Of a stretch of DNA of 64,000 bases, positions 1 through 8,300 are shown piece after piece; within the stretch, counting starts at the first letter, position 1, and the number at the start of each line of letters is the position of its first letter. Origin of the DNA: Porphyridium purpureum. Its lineage: Eukaryota; Rhodophyta; Bangiophyceae; Porphyridiales; Porphyridiaceae. The notes beneath the pieces are model-generated. The model was not told the DNA's origin. It did no database searches and saw only the letters and a list, made by a program, of their open reading frames with translations. The stretch is from contig VRMN01000009.1 of the NCBI GenBank assembly GCA_008690995.1, positions 124,001-188,000 of the forward strand. Direction: 5' to 3'. The position numbers and the translations under genes were made by a program.

Positions 1-2126
1 TGCTCTCACCCAGAAAGGCGAGCCTCGCTGATCCAGTCGAACAAAAGAAACCGGAAGTGGTGTCGCAGCCAGTAGACTCCTTGCCGCCTATCACCAACGA
101 TGAAATCAAGCGGCTGTCCGGCCGTCTTAATGATCCAAGCAACTCAGGGCCAACATCAGGGCGCCTTGGGGACAAGTCACCCACCATAAGACTGCCTTCT
201 CCTCGGAAAAAAGCAGAAACCGACGCTGGAGCCGAGCAAGTCGCGGGCGAAAGTCAGCCTCACATGCCGAAACGAGTCTTGTCGACCGGTCGTCTGTGCG
301 ACGCAGAAGCGGCGACGATCAAGCCCCCGGAAGTGCAGGGTAAGGTGGACCCCGGCATGCCAGTCAAGGGCAGTAATCTTCCGGCGATTTCCAGGGAAGA
401 GATTCTGAGACTGTCCGGTGTGATAGTTCCGCCGAAAGTGGAGAAAATGATCGACCCTGCCGATGTCAAATATGGTACACCTGCGGTGCCCAAGGAATCA
501 GCATTGTCGCGGGTGTTGTCGCCTCGCAGCCTGAACGCTGCAGCCGAGAAGGTGAAGACACAGCAACAGGCAGATGCAGAGCTTGCGGAATCAGGTAACT
601 TTGCTCCGGTATACTTCCCGCAACATCTGGCTGCGTACGGCACGGACGACGCCGTGGTGGCCAAGCAACAAAAGGCTTTGATGGAGCGCAAGAAGCTAGA
701 GATTGAAGAGCGCGAAAGGGCGGAAAAAGAGGCCGCGGCAAAGGAAACGGCCGAAAAGGAGGCTGCCGCTGCCAAGGCCGAGGCCAGGAAAGCCAAGTAC
801 GAAAAAGAAAGAGCTGCGGCGGCGGCGGCGGCTGCCGCGGCCGCAGAGGCCGCGGCCGCAGAAGCAGTAGCGCCACCGGATGTCGCTGCGGGGCAAGATG
901 GAAGCACGGTCGCGATCGATTCGAAATCCAGCGCGTCCGCTGACAATAAGGATCTGGCCAAGAAGAAGCAGCAAAGCAGAGCTGAAGCAGCGGCTGCTGC
1001 TGCAGCCACGGCCGCGGCGCTCGAGGCCGACATGGCTAGGCTCAGGAAGATTGGTCTTGGCAAAAGAGCAACAGACGACGACGTGAAGAAGGAAGATCAA
1101 GACGAGGAGGAGGTTGGCTATATCAAGAAGGATGATAAGGAAGACAGGAAAGACGCTGCAGAGACCAAGCCGAAAGATGACGCCAAGCGCGATGCAGAAC
1201 CAGCAAATGATGATGCAGAGCAAAGCGAAAAGGCGGCTGCATCGGTCGTAGATGAGCATGGAGGCGAGGATGAGCAGCACATGGGCGACGCGGTGTCAGA
1301 GGCCGCTGACCACGTTGGTGTAACGCCACTCGATTCCAAAATCGTGGATCTGACCAATCGCCGAGCAAATTTGTTGAGTCCTCGTGCCGCACCGAACCCA
1401 GAGGCGTGGAAAAAGCTGTTACCACAGGACTTACATCCCTCGCTCGGAGAGGACCCGAATAAGGATGTCGTGGCATTTTATCACGATGGGATTCGACTGG
1501 AGCTGTCGGACCTGTACAAATTTCTGGAAAGATGGGAAAAGAAGGGATGGACCATGGACACAGCGATGGCGACAAAGTTTTACGATTGGTGGTCGATTTT
1601 CCAGGAGTGTGTGTACGAGTGGTTCAAGATTGACGAGCGTGTTTTTATCGCGCACATGGAAGCGTTCCAGGCGAGTTTGATGGGGTTCGATGGCACCTCG
1701 CGGGCGAACCGTCGTTTGAGCTTTGTGTCGGCCGCACAGGAGATTGGCCGAGTGCGCAAGGATATGCTTAGCGGCACGGGCGGTATGGATACGATGCAGC
1801 GCTTTGTCACGCGCGTGCAGGAAATATTTCCCACTTTGCTAAGCTATCTCATTGTCAAGGAGGCCATGATGACCGAGCAAATTGAGCTAGCGCGCGAGTA
1901 CAACCAGCTGCAAGACGAAAATATTCGTCTGACGAAGAAAGCTATGGTACGCGAAACGCTCAAGCTGAAAAACGGCATCGGCGAGTTTGTTTTGTGCATT
2001 TATATTTCGCATCTCAAGGACGCGCAGCGTGTCGAGTTTCTCAAGGCGCATCTGTCTTTCCTGCAGGCCCTGCGTTTCTCGACATGGTGGGCAAGTTACC
2101 AACGGCATCGTGCAGTCCTTTCATAA
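1..2126 (+). CDS. Ala/Lys/Glu-rich coiled-coil protein, 5' end outside window
   Basis: The frame is open to the left edge, and the first in-window start-like codon (57) is only a GTG, so this is the 3' part of a larger gene. About 700 residues are visible. The N-terminal third is disordered and repetitive: a motif of the form LPxIxxxEIxRLSG occurs twice (near nt 81 and 378), and Ser-Pro-Arg or similar LSPR/LSTGR motifs recur. Next comes a strongly charged Ala/Glu/Lys coiled coil (nt ~660-1070) and an acidic Lys/Asp/Glu stretch. The last ~230 residues are a compact helical domain with many Trp, Phe and Tyr. Its HDG...EL and H..E spacing faintly recalls hemerythrin-like helices, but the metal ligands are not convincing. 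The gene ends only 14 bp from the convergent gene that follows. I do not recognise the family and assign no function. Confidence 0.8.
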   Translation, partial: LSPRKASLADPVEQKKPEVVSQPVDSLPPITNDEIKRLSGRLNDPSNSGPTSGRLGDKSPTIRLPSPRKKAETDAGAEQVAGESQPHMPKRVLSTGRLCDAEAATIKPPEVQGKVDPGMPVKGSNLPAISREEILRLSGVIVPPKVEKMIDPADVKYGTPAVPKESALSRVLSPRSLNAAAEKVKTQQQADAELAESGNFAPVYFPQHLAAYGTDDAVVAKQQKALMERKKLEIEERERAEKEAAAKETAEKEAAAAKAEARKAKYEKERAAAAAAAAAAAEAAAAEAVAPPDVAAGQDGSTVAIDSKSSASADNKDLAKKKQQSRAEAAAAAAATAAALEADMARLRKIGLGKRATDDDVKKEDQDEEEVGYIKKDDKEDRKDAAETKPKDDAKRDAEPANDDAEQSEKAAASVVDEHGGEDEQHMGDAVSEAADHVGVTPLDSKIVDLTNRRANLLSPRAAPNPEAWKKLLPQDLHPSLGEDPNKDVVAFYHDGIRLELSDLYKFLERWEKKGWTMDTAMATKFYDWWSIFQECVYEWFKIDERVFIAHMEAFQASLMGFDGTSRANRRLSFVSAAQEIGRVRKDMLSGTGGMDTMQRFVTRVQEIFPTLLSYLIVKEAMMTEQIELAREYNQLQDENIRLTKKAMVRETLKLKNGIGEFVLCIYISHLKDAQRVEFLKAHLSFLQALRFSTWWASYQRHRAVLS

Positions 2127-2140
2127 AAGACCCTGATGGT

Positions 2141-3202
2141 TTATTCGCGGTTCATCCAGGATTTGTCGATCCCCAAGTAGAAGTCGTGCTTGCGAGCCTT
2201 CTCGAGAGCCTTTGGGAGCGCTTTGCTCTTGACGAGCGTCTCCCACTCCTGGTCCGTGTACTTGGACATCTTCTTGTTCATATTGAGCAGAAACTGGAGG
2301 CAATCTTCCCCATTGTAGATGTGGTACCGCTCAAGAATACCACTTTCGAACAATTCGTTGCGAAGCACGTCAGCATTGACCTGCGGAATGCGACAACGCT
2401 CCGAGTCGCTGAACATGGTGGGATATGTGCTGCTGAGCTCTCCAGCAGCGTAAAGCAAGGCATTTGCCACTGCCTCGCTCGCCACATCTGGCAAGTCGAT
2501 CGTCTTGACCGGTTCTGCTTTGTTAATCTCCACAAATAGTGCCTTGGCGTCCGACTCGGACCTGATGGGGAAAACTTCAACAAGTAGCGACTCGAGCCCC
2601 GCGGGCCACGCACCCTTTCTGAGCATGATTTCAAGGGCGCCACGACGGTGCTGTCCGTCCAGAATAAACGTATCGCCGCCCTCCAGCTGACAGCACGTAA
2701 TAATGCCCGGCAGCGAAGTCGACTTGGACGCAATCTTCTCCTTGGCCATGGCCAGGGCGCGGTTTGGCTTGTACGCGCGATTCTTATTCCACGAGGGCAC
2801 TTGCACCAGCTTCTCTACCGACGTCATGTAAATCTGCTTGTACCCGACATCATGCAGCGCGCGTCCAAACACCTTGTGCACGACCTGTCCAACCTGGCCG
2901 GCATGCGAGGCGGCGGCTGTTTCTGCCGCCGCTGCCGCTGCGGTGGCTGTCGCCGAAGCGGCAGCTGCCGCAGCGCTACTGTCAGCAACATGTCCTGAAC
3001 CAGACGCTGCACTCTGTGTATCCGGGAAACCTGTCGACGGCGTGGCTTGCTGCTGACGAGCCGCCGTTCCCGGCGAACCCGCTTGTGTCCATTTGTCCCT
3101 GTCTGACAGGGCTGCTAGCTCCTCCGGACTCAGCCCGGCCGCGCGCAATGCACGCGCAGCCAGCGACTTTTGCGCCGTGCGCAACCAGTTCTGCACGCTC
3201 AT
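2141..3202 (-). CDS. DGQHR-motif (ParB/DndB-like fold) protein
   Basis: 353 residues from the ATG at 3202. The same frame extends upstream to 3304 without a clear reason to use it. An Ala-rich low-complexity linker lies around residues 75-105. The C-terminal domain carries ILDGQHRRGAL near residue 181 and FVEINKAEPV about 45 residues later. These two motifs define the DGQHR group, which is related to ParB/sulfiredoxin-fold proteins and to DndB of bacterial DNA phosphorothioation systems. In bacteria such proteins bind DNA or nucleotides; in algae the role is not established. No other Dnd-type gene lies nearby. The gene converges on the coiled-coil gene to its left and lies 59 bp downstream of the same-strand coiled-coil gene at 3362. 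The motif call is firm; the cellular role is unknown. Confidence 0.8.
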   Translation of the reverse strand: MSVQNWLRTAQKSLAARALRAAGLSPEELAALSDRDKWTQAGSPGTAARQQQATPSTGFPDTQSAASGSGHVADSSAAAAAASATATAAAAAAETAAASHAGQVGQVVHKVFGRALHDVGYKQIYMTSVEKLVQVPSWNKNRAYKPNRALAMAKEKIASKSTSLPGIITCCQLEGGDTFILDGQHRRGALEIMLRKGAWPAGLESLLVEVFPIRSESDAKALFVEINKAEPVKTIDLPDVASEAVANALLYAAGELSSTYPTMFSDSERCRIPQVNADVLRNELFESGILERYHIYNGEDCLQFLLNMNKKMSKYTDQEWETLVKSKALPKALEKARKHDFYLGIDKSWMNRE

Positions 3203-3361
3203 GCTCTTCCTTGTACTTGGGCCAACGCTCAGTCGACCGACCGCTATTCTCTGCAGCGCTCCCCTCGCACACTGATCCAGTCCAGCTGCTGCTCCTCGCC
3301 ACAAACATTCGAACGCGCGCGTAATTTTTCCTAGTAGAATAGATTTGTTTTGTTATGATTT

Positions 3362-4111
3362 CTATAGATAGGTTACCGAGCACGGGCGCGAAGTTTGCGG
3401 GGTTGAGGAGGTCGAGGTGGTCGACTGGCTTTCGAAAAGTTTGGCGTGATTCTCGTTGTCAATGCCATCTTCGCCGAGGTCCATGATGCCCAGTTCTGCG
3501 TGTAGACGCCTGCTGAGCAATTTGAGAGCACGCGCCGTCTCCGTCGCGCATCGAAGTGCTAACGCTTTGTGGCGTTCCTCATGGTGAGCCTCGAGCCGCT
3601 TCCGGTGTATGCGAGTCGCGCGCCTCGTTCGATCGAGGAGGTTCTGCACCTGCGCAGTCTCGTACAGCGCATTTTGTAGCTTCCTGCTCATCGAGTGCAG
3701 GTCGCGGTGCGCTTCGCTCAGCTCCAAGTCACGCATCCGCAGTTGATCCCGAAACTGACCTGCCTGTGCCTTGTGTATCGCCGCTTCTCGAGCGAGCTGC
3801 GCATTCTCCTGCCGTAGCCGCTCCAGCTCGCATGCATTGTCTGTGTGCTGGCCACGCTTGCAAGTTTGCGCCGCGGCCTGCAGTTGCTTCTCGTGTTCGC
3901 AGTCGCACGGGCGAACACACCAACCTTCTGAATCTACGACATGTTGTTCGGCCTCTGGTCCATGCCTGGGGCTCGGCAAAGATCGAGAAGCACACTGGGC
4001 GCAGTGCGCGGCCACCACGAGTCGCACTTTCTGCCGAGGAGACACCACATCCCAGTCGCCCCCGACCCGACTGTGCTTCACGGGCGAGCGCAGTGTCTCT
4101 CTGAGCGGCAT
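3362..4111 (-). CDS. Coiled-coil protein of unknown function
   Basis: 249 residues beginning at an ATG. The N-terminal 85 residues are Cys- and His-containing and basic (HCAQC and CDCEH clusters), which could be a small metal-binding patch, but no known finger spacing is met. Residues ~88-215 form a long, regular coiled coil rich in Arg, Glu, Leu and Ala. The tail is Ser/Thr-rich. Overlapping reading frames exist on the same strand, but this one has the most protein-like composition. The LTR retrotransposon lies only ~170 bp upstream of its start, so the element sits in or next to its promoter. No family recognised. Confidence 0.6.
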   Translation of the reverse strand: MPLRETLRSPVKHSRVGGDWDVVSPRQKVRLVVAAHCAQCASRSLPSPRHGPEAEQHVVDSEGWCVRPCDCEHEKQLQAAAQTCKRGQHTDNACELERLRQENAQLAREAAIHKAQAGQFRDQLRMRDLELSEAHRDLHSMSRKLQNALYETAQVQNLLDRTRRATRIHRKRLEAHHEERHKALALRCATETARALKLLSRRLHAELGIMDLGEDGIDNENHAKLFESQSTTSTSSTPQTSRPCSVTYL

Positions 4112-4280
4112 CCTGGGGCGTTGTCTCTATCTGACCATGGTCTTCGTGCGCCGGCTTCACTCACTGCTCATCCCCACGGCCACCACACTGCGCCCCTGCG
4201 GATTTTGAAAATTCAAATTTCAAGCAGGCAACGTCGAAGTGTACCTCCTGTACTGGAAATCGCCTGGCTCGTGTCTTGAG

Positions 4281-4582
4281 CGTGGAAAGTTGCCCGTCCC
4301 ACTCGTCGATGGGCGTGCGGAAGGGCGAGTGCGAACGTACCGGGACGTCGTGACGGGGATTCAGCGGGTGTAATGCGATGTGACTCGACTAGCGTCCCGC
4401 CGGATGCCGATGTGACGTGACTCGATGTGGTCAGATTGCATCAACAAGGACCCGGCGGGCGTCTATATAGTGGGTGCGGTCGCGCAGAGATGGCAGACGG
4501 ATAAGCCTAGAAGAAAAGAGAGAAGGTAAGGGAAGGGGAATAGTAAAAGGGTTCTTCGTTGATCGTTAACAGAAAACCCACG
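4281..4582 (+). repeat. 5' LTR of the copia-order element
   Basis: This 302-bp direct repeat matches 9379-9680 by eye at every base. It starts CGTGGAAAG and ends AAACCCACG, giving a 5-bp terminal inverted repeat CGTGG/CCACG. A TATATA box at 4464-4469 probably marks the U3 promoter. The boundaries are set by the TTGAG duplication immediately outside the two outer ends. Confidence 0.95.
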
Positions 4583-4600
4583 TGGTATCATCGCAGGTTC
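4583..4600 (+). other. Primer-binding site of the retrotransposon
   Basis: TGGTATCATCGCAG directly abuts the 5' LTR. It begins with TGG (complement of a tRNA CCA tail) and shares TGGTATCA with the initiator-tRNA-Met primer site of many copia elements. The matching host tRNA is not in this window, so the primer identity is inferred. Confidence 0.6.
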
Positions 4601-4642
4601 GGCGGGTGAGGAGCGGTAGTCTCTGGTGCGGGGCCTGTCGGG

Positions 4643-5383
4643 ATGGACGAGGAGACGGGGCCAGTTGTGAGGCCGGCGCGGCTCAGCCAGTTCGCGGGGC
4701 AGCGGAACCAGCGAGTGGTGATGAACTGGTTGTTCGAAGTGGAGACGAAGGTTCTGCCGTTCGCCAGCTCTGAGCGCGAAGGAGTCAACGTAGCCATGAG
4801 CTACTTGACGGATACTGCATTGCAGTGGTTGCGTGGCCTGCCGGTCCGTCCAGAGAATTGGGCCGGGTTTCGAACGGTGTTTATGGAACAGTTCTTGCCG
4901 GCGGACTACAAGCGTCGCGCGCGAGATGCGCTGCATGGATGGCGCCAGACGAGGGGCGTAGCGGTGTACGCGGCCGAGTTCAGGGACCTGGTCCTAGCGT
5001 GTGAGGACGTGGGTGCCGCGGAGGCGTTGGACAAGTTCACGCGTGGACTTAAGCCCGCCATAGCGTTCGAAGTTATGAAGGAGAATCCAAGTAGCCTCGA
5101 TGAGGCCTGCCGAGTTGCCCTTTGCGCGGAGGACGCATTCGTGGCGGCGCGTCGCGGTTCGCCATCATCCCAGGGTCTTGGGATCCACCATCGCTCAGGC
5201 CCGACGCGCGCTTTCGACGTGCCGTATGGAGAGAGCTCGGCACCAATGGAAATCGGGGCGCAGGCTATGGAGGTAACCTGTTACAACTGCGAGGAACGCG
5301 GGCACTTTGCGCGAGACTGCCCCAAGCCGCACCGCGCGCGAGCGCAGGCGCAGCCGGGAAAAGGCGCCCCGCGCCGAGACTAG
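4643..5383 (+). CDS. Retrotransposon Gag (capsid-type domain plus zinc knuckle)
   Basis: 246 residues. The central region has the spaced pattern ALQWL...W..F...F....Y......L, followed by a V..Y...F..L segment, typical of the retrotransposon Gag domain best known from Ty3-type elements (Pfam Retrotrans_gag). The C-terminus has one CCHC zinc knuckle, CYNCEERGHFARDC (CX2CX4HX4C), and a basic tail. The start is the first ATG after the primer-binding site. It overlaps the pol frame from 5122. Confidence 0.88.
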   Translation: MDEETGPVVRPARLSQFAGQRNQRVVMNWLFEVETKVLPFASSEREGVNVAMSYLTDTALQWLRGLPVRPENWAGFRTVFMEQFLPADYKRRARDALHGWRQTRGVAVYAAEFRDLVLACEDVGAAEALDKFTRGLKPAIAFEVMKENPSSLDEACRVALCAEDAFVAARRGSPSSQGLGIHHRSGPTRAFDVPYGESSAPMEIGAQAMEVTCYNCEERGHFARDCPKPHRARAQAQPGKGAPRRD

Positions 5384-8300
5384 GGCAGGTGTCGGCGCGG
5401 GAGCCGTCAGAACTTCTGACGTTGCACGTTCGCTTCTGCGGGAAACGTGCGATGGCAATCGTAGACTGTGGCGCCACACATGTCTTTGTGGATAAGGCAT
5501 GGGTGCGCCATTCAGGGTTATTATCATTTTGCGAAGCGACACCGGGACTTCAGGCCGTCCTTGCCGACGGGCGCAAGACTAATGTTGTCGGGAGCCTTCT
5601 CGGTCATTTGGAGCTGAACGGCATCGGGTCACGTCGCTGCCGTGCGATTGTATGTCCAGCACTGATGACCGACCTCGTCATCGGTATGGAGTTCCTGACG
5701 CGTACTGGGATGGTCATTGATTACGAGGACGGGAGCATTTTCATGCGTAAGCGGGAAGATATGAACTTGAAAAGGGACAAGGAGCAGAACGGGAGCGCAG
5801 GGCGCACGAGCGGAGGAACGGCTGGGCCGGGCAGAGAGCAGAACGAGAGCGCAGGGCGCACGAGCGGAGGAACGGCTGGGCCGGGCAGAGAGCAGAACGG
5901 GAGCGCAGGGCGCACGAGCGGACGAACGGCTGGGCCGGGCAGAGAGCAGAACGGGAGCGCAGGGCACGTGGAAGCAAGCTCTGTCAATCCGCAGCCGCGA
6001 AATCAAGGACGGAGCGCGGGGCGCTCGAGCGTACATGTGGACGGGCCATGCGTGAACCGAGACACAAGCGCGGGGCGCGTGCATGAAAAGAACGTCGGAA
6101 AGTCATCAGGGCTGAGCGATGAAGAGAGCGCGGGGAGCTCCAACGCATGCTCGACAGGAGCGAACGGTTACGAGAACGGGAATATGAGCCCGGAGCGCGT
6201 AGATTGCGAAACAGATAGGCCGAACATGGGGGCGAATGTCGAGGTCCATTCGAACCAAGCATGCAAAGGCACCCCGTTGGCGAAGTCGGCTGAGTGCCGC
6301 GAAACGGAGGTACGGACGCGAGGAAGGGACCAAGTGATGGGCAAAACGAAGGCGAGGAGCAACACGGACCCTGCGCAAGACTCGCTAGTCAGGAGTAAAA
6401 TCGGGTCGCGGCATGGCGGCAGTGCGTTGAAGGAAACCGCATACCCTTCCGGAGACTGTAGCCTGATCCCAGAACCTGATTCGCCGGGGGAGGCACAAAC
6501 CGGCGACATAGCGTCAAGTTCAAGCGACGATGGAGCGCCAAATGCGATACGAGGTATTCGACGCGCAATGACATGGGTCGATCGTCTCGCCCTTGGCACC
6601 ACAGTTTCAAATGTGCCCGACGGACACGCGCTCCTGCACATGCCTGCTCGCACGTCGTGCGAGGTTTGTACAAGGGCGAAGCTGAAAATGCGGCCGTCTT
6701 ACCGAATTGATGTCGACGCGCACGCGCGAGCACCTGGGGTCGCTGCACGCTTTGACGAAGAAATAGGGGTGGACCTGGTCGACGCCGGCGCCAAGGTCCG
6801 TTCGCGGGAAGGATATCGATACATCCTGACACATGTCGACGAGCACACGGGGTGGATAGAAGTCGCGGGAGTCGTCGATAAGACTGCCCTGGCCTGCCGC
6901 GAGGCGCTTGTCGAGTGCCAAGCTGGGAGAGATTGGCCGAAACGGATGCGCACAGATTCGGGCAGCGAGTTTAGGGGCGCGTTCGCGCGCGTTCTGCGCG
7001 AGAGGAACGTTGAACATACCCTCTGCATCCCTCATAGACCGAACGGACACGCGCGACTGGAAAGACTGCACCACACGTTGAATGCCGTCATTCGTTGCCT
7101 CTTATGGCAATCGGGTTTGCACGTCGTCTGGTTTTTCAGAGCAGCCAAATTCTTCGCGTTCTGGTACAATCGGGTGCACCTGGGTAGGGACGGACTAACT
7201 CCCTTTGAGCGCAGATACGGACAGGGATGGGTCGAGAGCGGCAAGCCATGGCTGATGGCTCCATTCGGATCGCGGGTGGTCTATAAAGTGGACGACGTAG
7301 CCAACAAGTTCGCTCCTACCACGCGCGAGGGAGTGGTCGTCGGGGCTCGGGACCACCCCGCCGCCCTCGAAGTTCTCGAGACAGGGTCTGGAGCGACGAC
7401 GTGGACAAGAGATTTCAGAGTATTCAAAGACTTCACCATGCGCGTGCCGGGCGCAGAACCGCTCGCAGAAATGGAAAAGGTGATCGCGTACGATCCGGAC
7501 GGGGATTTGGCAGTCGCACAGCGCGACAACGTCGCGTCGGAAGAGACGGGAATCAAAGCGAGGGTTGAAGCAATCACGGAACGCCTGAAGGCCATCGACG
7601 AGCGGGAAAAGCAGCTAAGCCAGGAGGTCGCGGCGCGGCGGGCGGCTAAGGAGGGCAAAGAAATCAGGCGTACAAAGAAGAACGCCCGTCGCTCGGCCCG
7701 AATAGCGGCGCGCTTTCCTTCCGTGACCATAAATGTTACCAGGGTAATGAGCAGACGAGAAGCCACCACGGATGGAAGGGCAGCTGAGGCCATTGAGAAT
7801 GAGCTCGGGCAAATGCGGCGCTTCGGCGTGTGGGATCCGGAACCGGTCACTCTGAACTCCATTACCGAGGGACTTATTGTAAGGGCGCACATGGTGGTAG
7901 CCGAAAAGCACACGGAGCGTCCTGTTGAGGAGCGCAAGATCAAGGCAAGGCTCGTGGCCGGGGGGGATCGCATTACGGACATGACGGGGGTCCCAGTGTC
8001 TCTTACCGTTCCCTACGAGGCGCCGGCATCTTTAGCTGCGCTAAGGATCGTGCTGGCGTGGGCGCAGATGAACGAATTAGAAGTGGGCTTTGTTGACATC
8101 ACCAGCGCCTACCTGCAGGCCGAGTGCAGCGGGGGACCGGTGTATGTAATCCTTCCCAGCGAGGCAGGCGGGAAGACGGGCACCGCCCATCATCTCCGCA
8201 AGGCAATGTACGGATTACCGAGAGCGGGAGCGGACTTCGCGCGCGAAGCTCGTAGTCGCTTGTTGCGTCTCGGATGGGTGGAGGTCACAGCAGGAGTGTA

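Noticed and set aside
260-1063. 267-residue minus-strand frame, Ala/Ser-rich
   Set aside because: It is the antisense shadow of the Ala/Lys/Glu coiled coil; GC-rich codons of the real gene leave the opposite strand open.
1390-2000. Hemerythrin domain in the left-edge protein
   Set aside because: Helical pattern and one H...E spacing are suggestive, but the full set of His/Glu iron ligands cannot be found.
5629-6653. Several long minus-strand frames with repeats inside the retrotransposon
   Set aside because: They mirror the 54-bp tandem repeat and pol coding sequence; composition is Cys/Arg/Ser/Pro-rich and no domain is seen.
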